Source: Dechloromonas sp. H13
GTDB taxonomy: Bacteria > Pseudomonadota > Gammaproteobacteria > Burkholderiales > Rhodocyclaceae
Direction of reading: 5' to 3'
DNA: 64,000 bases
NCBI RefSeq assembly: GCF_009469615.1
Contig: NZ_SSXX01000009.1
Location: 62,001 to 126,000 of the forward strand
Made by a program: the position numbers and the translations under genes. Positions 1 to 8,761 of this stretch are shown here, one piece after another (position 1 is the first letter of the stretch; each line of letters starts with the position of its first letter). The notes under the pieces were generated by a model. It had not been told where the DNA came from, made no database searches, and was given only the letters and a program-made list of their open reading frames with translations.

Positions 1-706
1 GGAACTGGTAGCAGCCGAGCACCGTCATGCCGGTGAACAGTTCGTCGACGAATTCGTGCAGGATCGACGACAGGAAGACGAAGCCGTACTCGCAGCCGGC
101 CAGCTCCTCCGGCAGGCGGGTGACGCGCGGCAGCACGCGCGGCGCCTGGACGATGGCGGCGTTCGAACTGCGGCCGAAGGCATCCTTGCCTTCCAGTTCG
201 ACAGCGAAGTTGAGGCTCTTGTTGAGCACCTTCGGGAAGGGGTGCGAGGGGTCGAGTCCGATCGGCGTCAGCACCGGCACCATCTCGCGCACGAAATAAT
301 CGCGGATCCATTCGCGCTGCGCCTCGGTCCATTTCGAGCGGCGCAGGAAACGGATGCCCTGTTCCGCCATCAGCGGCAGGATGACGTCGTTGAGGTGGCG
401 ATACTGCTCGGCGACGATGGCGTGCGCCTCGGCGGAAACCAGGCGGAACGACTCCTGCGGCGTCTTGCCGTCGGTGGTGATGGCCGGCACGTGGGCCTTG
501 ATCTGCTCCTTGAGGCCGGCCATGCGGATTTCGAAGAATTCGTCGAGGTTGCTGGAGACGATGCACAGGAAGCGCAGCCGTTCGAGCAGGGGCACGCGCT
601 CGTCCTGAGCCTGGGCCAGGACGCGCCGGTTGAAGGCCAGCATGCTCAGTTCCCGGTTGAGATAGTCCTCGGCAGGAAAGCGCGGTTTGATGTGTTGACG
701 GGTCAT
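1..706 (-). CDS. ppk1: polyphosphate kinase, N-terminal part (runs off the window edge)
   Basis: This gene makes inorganic polyphosphate from ATP in the cytoplasm. The visible 235 residues carry the PPK1 N-terminal domain: NRELSMLAFNRRVLAQA near residue 15, then IVSSNLDEFFEIRMAGL near residue 50, and a block around HPFPKVLNKSLNFAVEL leading into the middle domain. The catalytic histidines lie beyond the window edge. The start at 706 is backed by GAGGAGA seven bases upstream. It is followed downstream of its promoter side by the menaquinone genes, which point the same way but are not obviously co-transcribed. Confidence 0.93.
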   Translation of the reverse strand, partial: MTRQHIKPRFPAEDYLNRELSMLAFNRRVLAQAQDERVPLLERLRFLCIVSSNLDEFFEIRMAGLKEQIKAHVPAITTDGKTPQESFRLVSAEAHAIVAEQYRHLNDVILPLMAEQGIRFLRRSKWTEAQREWIRDYFVREMVPVLTPIGLDPSHPFPKVLNKSLNFAVELEGKDAFGRSSNAAIVQAPRVLPRVTRLPEELAGCEYGFVFLSSILHEFVDELFTGMTVLGCYQF

Positions 707-791
707 CGAAATCTCCTCTTTTCCTTGAAGTATATGCTTCAAGCCCGTCATTTTGTTGCACTTGTGTTTCCGCCGTGTGACAGCGGCCGGC

Positions 792-2126
792 TCAGGCGTG
801 GGCGCTCCGGAGGTCGTCCCGGTGCCCGGCGAGGGCGGCGAGCAGGGTGCCGAACTTGGCCTCGGTCTCGGCCAGTTCCTGGTGCGGATCGGACCCGGCG
901 ACGATGCCGGCGCCGGCATGTAGCTCGATGCCGTCGGCGGTCAGCAGCGCGGAACGTAGCGCGACCGCGAATTCCCCGTCGCCATTCGGAGCGAGGCTGC
1001 CGAAGCCGCCGCTGTACCAGGCGCTGCGCCGTTCGCCGTGGCGCGCCAGCCAGTCGAGCGCCGCCGGGCCGGGAAAGCCGCCGACGGCCGGGGTCGGATG
1101 CAGAGCGCGCACGAGATCGAACAGCGTCACGCCGGAGGCCGCCGTGCCGGCGATCCGACTGTGCAGATGGGCGATCGCGCCGGCCTGGCGGACGCTGACC
1201 GGCCCGGCCTGCGGCGGCAGGCTGCAGTGGCCGGCCAGCGCAGCGAGGATGGCGCGGACGACCAGCGACTGCTCGCGCCGGTTCTTGGGCGCGTCGAGAT
1301 CGAGCGAGCCGCTCCACGCGGTGCCGGCCAGCGCATCGGCGGCGAGCTGGTGCCCGGCGAGGCGGATCAGGCGCTCGGGCGTGGCGCCGAGGAAGATGGC
1401 AGTGCCGGTGCCGTGGGCATAGACCAGGCTATCGGGCTGCTGTGCGCCGAGGGCGGCGAGCACACGGCCGGCGGCCGCCAGGCCGTCGCCGGCCAGTTGG
1501 CGGTGGCGGGCGAGCACGATCTTGTCGACCTCGCCGCCGGCGATGGCGCGCAGCGCGGCGTTGACGCGGGCGATCCAGGCGCGGTCGGCCAGCGTCGGGT
1601 CGGCGGCGGGCGCCAGCCGCAGCGGCGGCCGGGGGGCGGGACGGGCCAGCAGTTGCCGCCAAAGATCGGGGGCGCCGGCGATGCGGCCGGCCGGCGTGCT
1701 GAGGATCGCCCGGCTGCGGCCGGCGCGGCTTTCGAGCAGTACGGCGGGAATGGCGAGGAGGATGTTGGGCAGCGGCGCGATGTTGTGCTCATCGAAAGCG
1801 AAGCCGCAGAAGGCCAGTGGCGCGCCGTCGTGGCGCCAGTGGCGGGCCAGCCCGGCGAAGGCGTTGTCGAGCGCAGCGAAACGCTGCGGGCCGGCGCTGG
1901 CGATCTGGAAGGCATGGCCGATGCCGAGCCGGTAGAGGCCGGCGGCCGGGCGCGCCTGGTACCAGAAGGGTCCGGCGGCCGGCAGGGCGGCCAGCCAGTC
2001 GGCAGCTGTCGGACCGAGGTCGATGGTGATGCTGAGCGGCGTCGCGGCCGGCACGTCGGCGGCCAGCGTGCGCAGTCGCGCGGGCAGGGTGGGGTCGGCC
2101 AGGTGCCGGCGCAGGGCGGCGATCAT
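792..2126 (-). CDS. menF: isochorismate synthase, menaquinone type
   Basis: Converts chorismate to isochorismate, the first step of menaquinone synthesis. The 444-residue protein has the C-terminal chorismate-binding fold: VDKIVLARH near residue 202, GATPERLI, the LHPTPAVGGFP loop, WYSGGFG, and the closing GAGIVAGSDPHQELAETEAKFG region with its metal-binding glutamates. The N-terminal 170 residues are poorly conserved and Ala/Pro-rich, as is usual for MenF. The start overlaps the menE stop by four bases, so the two are translationally coupled. Anthranilate or salicylate synthase homologues share the fold, but the men context favours MenF. Confidence 0.9.
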   Translation of the reverse strand: MIAALRRHLADPTLPARLRTLAADVPAATPLSITIDLGPTAADWLAALPAAGPFWYQARPAAGLYRLGIGHAFQIASAGPQRFAALDNAFAGLARHWRHDGAPLAFCGFAFDEHNIAPLPNILLAIPAVLLESRAGRSRAILSTPAGRIAGAPDLWRQLLARPAPRPPLRLAPAADPTLADRAWIARVNAALRAIAGGEVDKIVLARHRQLAGDGLAAAGRVLAALGAQQPDSLVYAHGTGTAIFLGATPERLIRLAGHQLAADALAGTAWSGSLDLDAPKNRREQSLVVRAILAALAGHCSLPPQAGPVSVRQAGAIAHLHSRIAGTAASGVTLFDLVRALHPTPAVGGFPGPAALDWLARHGERRSAWYSGGFGSLAPNGDGEFAVALRSALLTADGIELHAGAGIVAGSDPHQELAETEAKFGTLLAALAGHRDDLRSAHA

Positions 2127-3388
2127 GCGCCGGCCTCGCGGGCGAGACGGCGCAGGGCGGCGCGTTCGAGCTTGCCGGCGGCGTTGCGTGGCAGGCCGGG
2201 CAGGCGGACGATGCGCCGTGGGCGGGCCGGACCGGGCAGGCGCGCGGCGCTCCAGGCGCGCAGGCGCGCCGGTTCGGCGTCACCGACCACCAGCGCGACG
2301 ATGAGGTCGCCCCACACCGGGTCGGGCAGGCCGGTGACCGCCACGTCGCGGACGCCGGGGCAGGCGGCGAGACAGGATTCGACTTCCAGCGGATGCACGT
2401 TGCGCCCGCCGCTGATCAGCATGTCGTCGGCGCGGCCGGTGACGGTCAACCGCCCGGCAGCGTCGATTTCGCCGAGGTCGCCGGTGGTCAGCCAGCCGTC
2501 GGCATCGATCCCGCCGCCATCGAGGTAGCCGGTCATGAGCTGCGGCCCGCGGATGCGGATGCGCCCGTCGGCGGCAAGCGCGATTTCGTTCTTGCCGAGC
2601 GGGCGGCCGACCAGACCTTTGTGCCACGGCCCGTCGGCCGGCGTCCACGTGGCGATCTGGGCCGCCGTCTCGCTCATCCCGTAACTCGGGTTGAGCGGCC
2701 AGCCCGCGCTGCTCGCCTTGTCATAAAGGCTCGGCGCCAGCGCGGCACCGCCGATCATCACGTGGTGCAGGCTGGCCGGCGGCGCGACGCCGGTTTCCAG
2801 CAGGTGGGCCAGCATGGCCGGCACCAGCGAGAGATGGGTGACCGGCTGGCGCGCCAGGTCAGCGGCCACCGCGTCGGCGTTGAAACCGTCGTGCAGCAGC
2901 ACCGCCGCCCCGGCGCGCGCACAACGCCAGAGAATGGCGAGGCCGCCGATGTGGTGCAGCGGCAGGCAATCCAGCCACAGGTCGCCCGGTCGCAGCGGCA
3001 GATGGCGGTTGGCGGCGGCCGCCGCGGCGTCGAGGCTGGCGTCGCTCAACAGCACCCCGCGCGGCTCGCCCTCGCTGCCGCTGGTCGAAATCACCAGCGC
3101 GATGCGGGTCGGCAGCTCGCCGGTCCAGTGCACCGAACGGTTGCGGTCGACCGGCCAGAAAGGCCGATTTTCGAGGCTGCACGCATAGGCATGGCGGGCG
3201 AGTTCGAGGCTGCTGCCGGAAACGACGAGCGGCGCCGCGCCGCCCGCCAGCGTCGCGCCCAGCGCGCCGGTATCGGCCAGCAGTTCGGCGAAACTCCAGT
3301 TCTGCCCGGCGCAGCTCAGGGCGAGCGCCGCCGGCCGGCGCCGGGCGGCGGTGGCGAGGTGACGGGCGAGCGATCCGTTGGGCTTCAT
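2123..3388 (-). CDS. menE: o-succinylbenzoate--CoA ligase
   Basis: Acyl-CoA synthetase that activates o-succinylbenzoate for naphthoate ring closure. Adenylate-forming motifs appear in order: ISTSGSEGEPRG phosphate loop, PSYGMSETAAQ, WLTTGDLGEID, GRADDMLISGGRNVHP hinge, and the catalytic-lysine region NAAGKLER at the C-terminus. I chose the ATG at 3388 (protein begins MKPNGSLARHLA) over an in-frame start 51 bases upstream because homology to the family starts here. A perfect TATAAT (3398-3403, minus strand) lies only nine bases before this ATG, so a very short or absent 5' leader is possible. The normal upstream partners menB and menC are about 6.7 kb away. Confidence 0.88.
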   Translation of the reverse strand: MKPNGSLARHLATAARRRPAALALSCAGQNWSFAELLADTGALGATLAGGAAPLVVSGSSLELARHAYACSLENRPFWPVDRNRSVHWTGELPTRIALVISTSGSEGEPRGVLLSDASLDAAAAAANRHLPLRPGDLWLDCLPLHHIGGLAILWRCARAGAAVLLHDGFNADAVAADLARQPVTHLSLVPAMLAHLLETGVAPPASLHHVMIGGAALAPSLYDKASSAGWPLNPSYGMSETAAQIATWTPADGPWHKGLVGRPLGKNEIALAADGRIRIRGPQLMTGYLDGGGIDADGWLTTGDLGEIDAAGRLTVTGRADDMLISGGRNVHPLEVESCLAACPGVRDVAVTGLPDPVWGDLIVALVVGDAEPARLRAWSAARLPGPARPRRIVRLPGLPRNAAGKLERAALRRLAREAGA

Positions 3389-3683
3389 AAGCCTTGGATT
3401 ATAAGGAGCCCGGCGCGGGGCGGCGGCGAGGCAGATCAAGAAAACTGGGGGCGGCGGGGCCTTGCAGGGGAGAACGGGGGGCGTGAATTTGCCGGGAATC
3501 GGGTCGAGGGTCCTTGGTAGGCAGGGTTTCCGTTAATCGGCGAAGCTGTGGAAATCATTTACGCAGCTATCTGAAAAGCCGCGCTCCGCGTCAGTCGAAA
3601 CGATCCTCCCTTACCCGGGCCAAGCCGCTTTCCACCTGGACGGGAAAGATGGTGATGGGTTCGTAGGGCGGAATCGGTCGGCT
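3389..3683. other. intergenic stretch between menE and the cysteine-synthase remnant
   Basis: About 295 bases without a supportable gene. The part next to menE is GC-rich and contains a minus-strand TATAAT close to the menE ATG; the rest drops in GC toward the remnant. Nothing coding or repeated was recognised. Confidence 0.5.
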
Positions 3684-3944
3684 TGAGCCACCCTGGGCCA
3701 CCCGGGGGACATCGTGCCGCCGCTCCTCGACGAGACCCTGATCGACCGGCGTTGTCCGGTCACCCTCGATCTGGCGGCGGCAATGTGCCGCCGCTTGGCC
3801 GGGATCGGGCTCCATGGCGGGCCTTCCTTCGGTGCCTTTGTCGAGGCGGCATTGCGCCAGGCGGCGAGCGGGGGAAGAAGTGCCTTGGTTACGGTACTCG
3901 GTGACACCGGAGAGCGCTATGTTTCAACCGGTATGTGGCATTGA
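3684..3944 (+). pseudogene. 3' remnant of a cysteine-synthase-like PLP enzyme
   Basis: After a stop at 3684 the frame reads an uninterrupted 3' end of a fold-type II PLP enzyme. DIVPPLLDETLID, then AAAMCRRLAG, then GPSFGAFVEAALRQAA and finally ALVTVLGDTGERYVST match in order the C-terminal quarter of O-acetylserine sulfhydrylases (compare the family's GISSGAAVAAAL and ILPDTGERYLST). The PLP lysine, the substrate loop and the whole N-terminal domain are missing, so it cannot be an active enzyme. It sits at one edge of the lower-GC segment that splits the men genes and probably records how that segment arrived. Family assignment is by motif only. Confidence 0.7.
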
Positions 3945-4005
3945 TCTGTTACAGCGCCGGGCCTCAGGAATCCCGCAAGCGTCCTTCGTGGTGAAAGTCG
4001 GTGTC

Positions 4006-6534
4006 ATGGATTCGCCGGCCACCATGACAGGGAAACCTGATGCCAAAGGGAGATTGTTTCTGCTATCTTTTCCGAAAAACATGGCAGTGTCCGGATTGGC
4101 GGCGATCGTCCTGTTCCGGTTGCCACTTTATCCAGAATGTCGTGCAGATCACAACAATCCCGTGGATGATCCGACCAGTCGCTACCTGAAATTGCCTGCG
4201 TGGGCGAGATACCTGCTGGCGCTGGCGATTCTGGCCGTCACGCTGGCAATACGCATGGCAATTCAGCCCATTGACGCGGGGCTGGCCTATTCGACCTTCT
4301 TTCCAGGCCTGGCGATCACCGTGTTTCTGTGCGGCTTCGGTCCGGGGTTGCTGTTTGTAGCGCTGGCTGCGCCGGCCGGCGCCGTCAGCTTGATTGCACC
4401 TCGCTGGGATTTCGCGGAACTCCTGCCGATATTGCCGCGAATCGGATTTTTTGTGGCATCGGCCTTGGCGATTCTCGGGGTCATACATTATTTCCAGCGC
4501 CAGGCGGTACTGGAGCGGCGCCGCTTGCAGGATGAAATCATGCGCCGCAAGCAGCTCGAGGCGGCCTCGGCGGAGAGCAACGTCCGGCTGAACGGCATCA
4601 TTGATTCGGCGATGGATGGCATCATTTCCGTGGATGCCCGACAACGCATTTTCCTTTTCAATCCTGCAGCCGAACAGATTTTCGGTTATCCCGCCAACGA
4701 GATGCTGGGGCGCTCGATCGATGACCTGATCCCGGCCAGCCACCGCCAAATCCATGTCGGCCATATGCGACGATTTGCCGAAGCCGGGGAGCCCAACCGG
4801 AAAATTGCATCGCAGGGCAACTTGAACGGGCTTCGTCGTGACGGCACCGAATTTCCCATCGAAGCCTCGATTTCCCGGACCGACGTGTCCGGAGAGCCGG
4901 TCTTCACGATCATCCTGCGCGACATCAGCGAGCGCCGAAAGACCGAGCAGGCGCTGATCAACAGCCGCAGGCAATTAACGACATTCGTCGAGCAGGCACC
5001 GGTCAGCATTGCCATGTTCGATCGCGACCTGAACTACCTTGCGACCAGCCATCGCTGGCTCGCCGACTATGGCCGCGGATTCAGCAGTCTGGTCGGTCGC
5101 AACCACTACGAGGTCAATCCGGACCTCTCGGAGGAGTGGAAACGGGTCCATCGCGAAGCGCTGGCCGGCGTCGCCATCAAAAATGACATGGATATGTGGG
5201 TCAAGGCCGACGGATCAAAGCATTGGTTGCGCTGGGCAGTACATCCCTGGACTGACGAGAGCGGCGCCGTCGGTGGCATCATCATATTGGCGGAGGACGT
5301 TACGCACGCCAGACTGGTTGAACTGGCATTGCGGGCCAGCGAGGACGACCTCGTTCGCGCGCAGGCCGTCGGCAAAATCGGTAGCTGGCGCCTCGATGTG
5401 CGGCGCAACGAGCTGACCTGGTCGGCCGAGAATTACCGCATATTCGAGATTTCCGAAGGCACGCCGCTGAGTTACGAGACCTTTCTCTCGCGGGTGCATC
5501 CCGATGACCGGGAGTATGTGGACCGCATGTGGAAGGCGGGGCTTGCCGGTGAACTTTACGATATCGAGCATCGCCTGCTGATTGACGGGAAGGTGAAATG
5601 GGTAAAGGAGAAGGCGGAACTGGAGTTCGACGAGCGAGGGGATGTGGTGGGTGGCTTCGGCATTACCCAGGACGTTACCGAGCCTCGCCTGGTCAAGGAC
5701 CATCTCCATCAGGCCAACGAGCGGCTTGCTGCGATAGCGGCCGAGCAGGCGGCGCACCTGAGCGAACTGGCCGGCGAGCTGACGCATGCGGAACAACGGG
5801 AGCGTGATCGCCTTTACGAATTGCTTCACGATAGCGTCCAGCCGGGGCTGGTCGCCGCACGGCTCCGCCTGAGTGGACTCGACGGGCGTACTTCGCGCGC
5901 TGAAATACTGGAAAGCATCGCCGAGGCCAAGGAACACATATCGCAGGTCATCCAGACTGCGCGCACGCTCAGCGTCGAGTTGAACCCGCCGCTGATCCGC
6001 GAGCGCGGACTGGTGCCTGCGCTGGAGTCGCTTTGCCGCTGGGTACGCGCGAATTATGGGCTCGAGGTGGATCTGGTTGCAGCACCGGATGCCGAACCTG
6101 TCAGCATGACGATTCGCCTGCTGTGCTTCAAGGCGGTGCGCGAACTGCTCATGAACGTGGTCAAGCATGCCGGCACTCCGTTCGTCGAAGTGGTTCTGGA
6201 GCATGCGCCTGACCACATGCTGCGCATTACCGTCCGCGACCGGGGAGGTGGCTTCGATACGACCGCCGAGCAGGAAGGTTCCGGCCTCCTGAACATTGAA
6301 CGCCGACTCGGCATGGCGGGAGGCCACCTGTCGGTCATCAGTTCGCCCGATGCCGGAACCGTCGTCATACTCCTGGCCCCGCTTGGCAGGCAATTATCGG
6401 AGCACGCCAGGGTGTTCCGGCAACAGCTCGCATCCGTGGCAGTCCCGCGCGGCAACATTTCTGAACCCACTGAAGGCGCAATGGCCAGCAAAGATGCAAA
6501 GGAGCAACGGCATGATCAGGATATTGATCGTTGA
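4006..6534 (+). CDS. membrane-bound triple-PAS sensor histidine kinase (NarX/DegS class)
   Basis: A DUF4118-like membrane anchor (hydrophobic segments around residues 65-160) is followed by three PAS domains at roughly 195-310, 325-440 and 450-560. A short coiled coil then leads to a HisKA_3-type phosphoacceptor, ELLHDSVQP, with His near residue 608. The HATPase_c domain ends the protein, with RDRGGGF and GSGLLNIERR. It should phosphorylate the regulator encoded directly downstream, whose start overlaps this gene's 3' end by 23 bases. The start is uncertain: ATG 4006, ATG 4081 and GTG 4162 are in frame and none has a strong ribosome-binding site. The longer frame from 3814 would overlap the cysteine-synthase remnant and is unlikely. 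The signal is unknown; the nearby phasin genes suggest storage metabolism. Confidence 0.85.
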   Translation: MDSPATMTGKPDAKGRLFLLSFPKNMAVSGLAAIVLFRLPLYPECRADHNNPVDDPTSRYLKLPAWARYLLALAILAVTLAIRMAIQPIDAGLAYSTFFPGLAITVFLCGFGPGLLFVALAAPAGAVSLIAPRWDFAELLPILPRIGFFVASALAILGVIHYFQRQAVLERRRLQDEIMRRKQLEAASAESNVRLNGIIDSAMDGIISVDARQRIFLFNPAAEQIFGYPANEMLGRSIDDLIPASHRQIHVGHMRRFAEAGEPNRKIASQGNLNGLRRDGTEFPIEASISRTDVSGEPVFTIILRDISERRKTEQALINSRRQLTTFVEQAPVSIAMFDRDLNYLATSHRWLADYGRGFSSLVGRNHYEVNPDLSEEWKRVHREALAGVAIKNDMDMWVKADGSKHWLRWAVHPWTDESGAVGGIIILAEDVTHARLVELALRASEDDLVRAQAVGKIGSWRLDVRRNELTWSAENYRIFEISEGTPLSYETFLSRVHPDDREYVDRMWKAGLAGELYDIEHRLLIDGKVKWVKEKAELEFDERGDVVGGFGITQDVTEPRLVKDHLHQANERLAAIAAEQAAHLSELAGELTHAEQRERDRLYELLHDSVQPGLVAARLRLSGLDGRTSRAEILESIAEAKEHISQVIQTARTLSVELNPPLIRERGLVPALESLCRWVRANYGLEVDLVAAPDAEPVSMTIRLLCFKAVRELLMNVVKHAGTPFVEVVLEHAPDHMLRITVRDRGGGFDTTAEQEGSGLLNIERRLGMAGGHLSVISSPDAGTVVILLAPLGRQLSEHARVFRQQLASVAVPRGNISEPTEGAMASKDAKEQRHDQDIDR

Positions 6535-7144
6535 CGACCACGCCATCGTTGGCGGTGGACTGAAGCAGTTTCTCGGCAACGTCGGCGGATTCGAAATCGC
6601 CGGGCAGGCCCGCACCGGCGCCGAAGGGTTGGCAATGGTCGAGACCGGAAAATGGGATCTGGTACTTCTCGATATCGGATTGCCCGACATGAACGGGATC
6701 GAGGTGCTGAAGCAGATCAAGCGGAGCCAGCCCGACTTGCCGGTCCTGGTGTTCAGCATGTATGCCGAGGACGATTACGCGATGACCGCGCTGGAAGCGG
6801 GCGCCATCGGCTATCTGCCGAAGGATTGCAGTCCGGAGGAAATCCTGGTCGCGATCCGTCGCGCCAGTTCGGACGAGCGCTACCTGAGCCCGAACCTGGC
6901 CGAGAAACTGCTCTGCGGATCGCTGCCAACATCCCGGAAACTGCCGCATGATGCATTGTCCGCCCGGGAGTTCGACGTAATGCAGATGCTCAGCCGGGGA
7001 ACGCCGCTGGTCGAAATCGCCGAACGACTCCACCTCAGTCCCAAGACTGTCAGCACCTATCGCGCACGGGTCATGGAAAAACTGGGCCTGCAGCACAACA
7101 CTGACATTACGCGCTACGTTCTGAAACACAAGTTGGGGCAGTAG
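6512..7144 (+). CDS. NarL/FixJ-type response regulator
   Basis: Two-domain transcription factor of 210 residues. The receiver has DD at 8-9, the phosphoacceptor Asp54 in LLDIGLPDMNG and the conserved Lys in GYLPKDC. The LuxR-type helix-turn-helix follows, LSAREFDVMQML through HLSPKTVSTYRARVMEKLGL. An AAAGGAG ribosome-binding site sits eight bases before the ATG, inside the kinase 3' end, which fixes the start and shows coupling to the kinase. The phasin gene 190 bases downstream, with a long inverted repeat in its leader, is a candidate target. Confidence 0.93.
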   Translation: MIRILIVDDHAIVGGGLKQFLGNVGGFEIAGQARTGAEGLAMVETGKWDLVLLDIGLPDMNGIEVLKQIKRSQPDLPVLVFSMYAEDDYAMTALEAGAIGYLPKDCSPEEILVAIRRASSDERYLSPNLAEKLLCGSLPTSRKLPHDALSAREFDVMQMLSRGTPLVEIAERLHLSPKTVSTYRARVMEKLGLQHNTDITRYVLKHKLGQ

Positions 7145-7263
7145 CCGGTTCACCGCTCTTCGTAGGTCAATCCCTACAGCGATCGCGACCGTCTCCGACA
7201 TCGGTCACGAAATACGCCGATATTTTCCTCGTGTGGCGGGTGCGAATATTTGATTTTGCAGCG

Positions 7264-7293
7264 TCCATGGTGGGGAATGTTTCCCAGCATGGA
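7264..7293. promoter_or_regulatory. long imperfect inverted repeat upstream of the first phasin-like gene
   Basis: TCCATGGTGGGGAA is followed by TGT and TTCCCAGCATGGA; the arms pair over about 13 bases with one mismatch and one bulge. It lies 40 bases before the ATG at 7334 and has no T-run after it, so an operator or leader hairpin fits better than a terminator. Confidence 0.5.
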
Positions 7294-7333
7294 TGTCGTG
7301 ATCCCTGACATTGCGTTCGCGAGGTGTTGTCAC

Positions 7334-7762
7334 ATGAATGAGCAATTCGAGCAGTTTTCCCAAAGCATGAGCCTTTTCCGTGACCTCGGCACAGTAACCC
7401 TCTCGGGTTCCGAGGAAATGATTTTCTGGCAACTGGACAGTGCGCAGGCATTCATCGCCCTTGGCAGCCAGCAGTTGAGAATGGTGCTGTCCGAAGCCAG
7501 CGCCGCACAAGACCCCGAGCATTGGTCGGAAATCGTGCCGGCTGGCATGCGCAATGCGCTCCAGGTCGCGCGCGATTGTGTGCTCGCCGCTTCGGACTGC
7601 CAGATGGAAGGCTTGCGCATATTCCAGAGACAGGCCGCCGAAGCACGACAGTTGTTTACCGAATCCCTGGGTGCGCAGTCTCCAAGGGTCAAGCTGGTTC
7701 GTTCCGCTGACAAGAAAGGCAACAGGACGGCAAGCGTCCATTCCCAGCGGCAAGCCGCATAG
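7334..7762 (+). CDS. phasin-like granule-associated protein (paralogue of 9532-9915)
   Basis: A 142-residue, alpha-helical protein without membrane segments or signal peptide. The layout resembles phasins that coat polyhydroxyalkanoate granules: an amphipathic N-terminus (QFEQFSQSMSLFRDLG), LSGSEEMIFWQLDSAQAF, GMRNALQVARDCVLAASDCQMEG and a C-terminal helical stretch. The start at 7334 has GAGG ten bases upstream. A shorter paralogue with the same LSGSEQMF-LQLDGAQ block lies 1.8 kb away on the opposite strand. Family membership rests on pattern, not on a diagnostic motif. Confidence 0.65.
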   Translation: MNEQFEQFSQSMSLFRDLGTVTLSGSEEMIFWQLDSAQAFIALGSQQLRMVLSEASAAQDPEHWSEIVPAGMRNALQVARDCVLAASDCQMEGLRIFQRQAAEARQLFTESLGAQSPRVKLVRSADKKGNRTASVHSQRQAA

Positions 7763-7940
7763 ATTTGAGCTGGCCCCATGAGTAGTTTGGGCGGCGCGCG
7801 AGCAGCGTATTCCCGGAAGATCTTGTCATCGGCAGCGCGAGAAGATCACCCTGAATTTCGGGAGCGGACGTGTGGCGCGCTGAGATCGCCCCGGAGTTGA
7901 CGCCAGGGGCGTTCCGCTGGCGCTGGCAGGAAGATCCGGC

Positions 7941-8648
7941 ATGACCGGTCAACGCATCAGCGTTGTCACCGGCGCCAGTCGCGGTCTCGGACGTGCGGCA
8001 GCGAGGCATCTGGCTGTCGAAGGGCACATGGTCGTTGCCACGGCGCGCCGTCCGGAGGATCTTGAAAGCTTGCGATCAGAACTCCGGTCGGCAGGTCACC
8101 GGATCGCGTGCCACCCGCTCGACGTCAGCGACGACGATTCGGTGGTCACGCTGGCAGCGTGGCTTGGAGAGCGCTTCGGTCGCGTTGATGTGTTGATCAA
8201 CAATGCCGGCATTTCGCTCGACCGTTACAGCGCGAGTCTGCTCGATCTCCCGCTGGAAATCCTGCGTGCGACCCTGGAAACCAACCTCTACGGGGTGCTG
8301 CGGGTGACTCAGGCGCTGATCCCGTTAATGCGTGCGAGCGATGCCGGCCGAGTGGTCAATCTCGCTTCCGGGATGGGCCAGTTATCGGACATGCAGGCAG
8401 GTGCGCCAGCGTATCGCATCTCAAAAACCGCCGTGAATGCCGTGACACGGATTCTCGCCGCCGAGCTGGCAGGCAGCGGGATCAAGGTCAATTCGGTCTG
8501 TCCGGGCTGGTGCCGGACCGACCTCGGTGGCCCCGATGCCCCGCGTACGCTCGCGGAGGGTATCGACACGGTGATCTGGCTCGCCACGCTGCCCGATGAC
8601 GGGCCCACTGGCGGCTTCTTCCGTGACCGCAAGCCTATCCCCTGGTGA
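7941..8648 (+). CDS. short-chain dehydrogenase/reductase
   Basis: Classical SDR of 235 residues. It has the TGASRGLGRAAA nucleotide-binding loop, an Asp after strand 3 (CHPLDVSDDDS), NNAG, the catalytic Ser in VVNLASGMGQLSD, and the catalytic pair YRISK. PGWCRTDLGGPDAP follows the active site and resembles carbonyl-reductase-like SDRs. The GRAAAR residues after the loop suggest NADPH. AGGAAG before the ATG supports the start. It sits between two phasin-like genes, so an acyl-CoA reductase role is imaginable, but the protein is not an obvious PhaB and the substrate is unknown. Confidence 0.85.
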   Translation: MTGQRISVVTGASRGLGRAAARHLAVEGHMVVATARRPEDLESLRSELRSAGHRIACHPLDVSDDDSVVTLAAWLGERFGRVDVLINNAGISLDRYSASLLDLPLEILRATLETNLYGVLRVTQALIPLMRASDAGRVVNLASGMGQLSDMQAGAPAYRISKTAVNAVTRILAAELAGSGIKVNSVCPGWCRTDLGGPDAPRTLAEGIDTVIWLATLPDDGPTGGFFRDRKPIPW

Positions 8649-8761
8649 TCGGCGCGCACCGTCCGTTCAAATCCGGTATTGATTGCCTGATTCTCGCCGC
8701 AGCAAGCGTTGGCGATGCGGTCGCGAAGTGTGCCGCAGTTGCCGCCATCGACCGCGATGCG

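Noticed and set aside
56-2528. Long plus-strand frames opposite ppk1, menF and menE (up to 496 codons)
   Set aside because: Arg/Gly/Gln-rich shadow frames on the opposite strand of clearly conserved genes, a known artefact of high-GC coding sequence.
3814-4005. N-terminal extension of the triple-PAS kinase
   Set aside because: It would run through the cysteine-synthase remnant in another frame and adds an Arg/Pro-rich segment; family similarity begins later.
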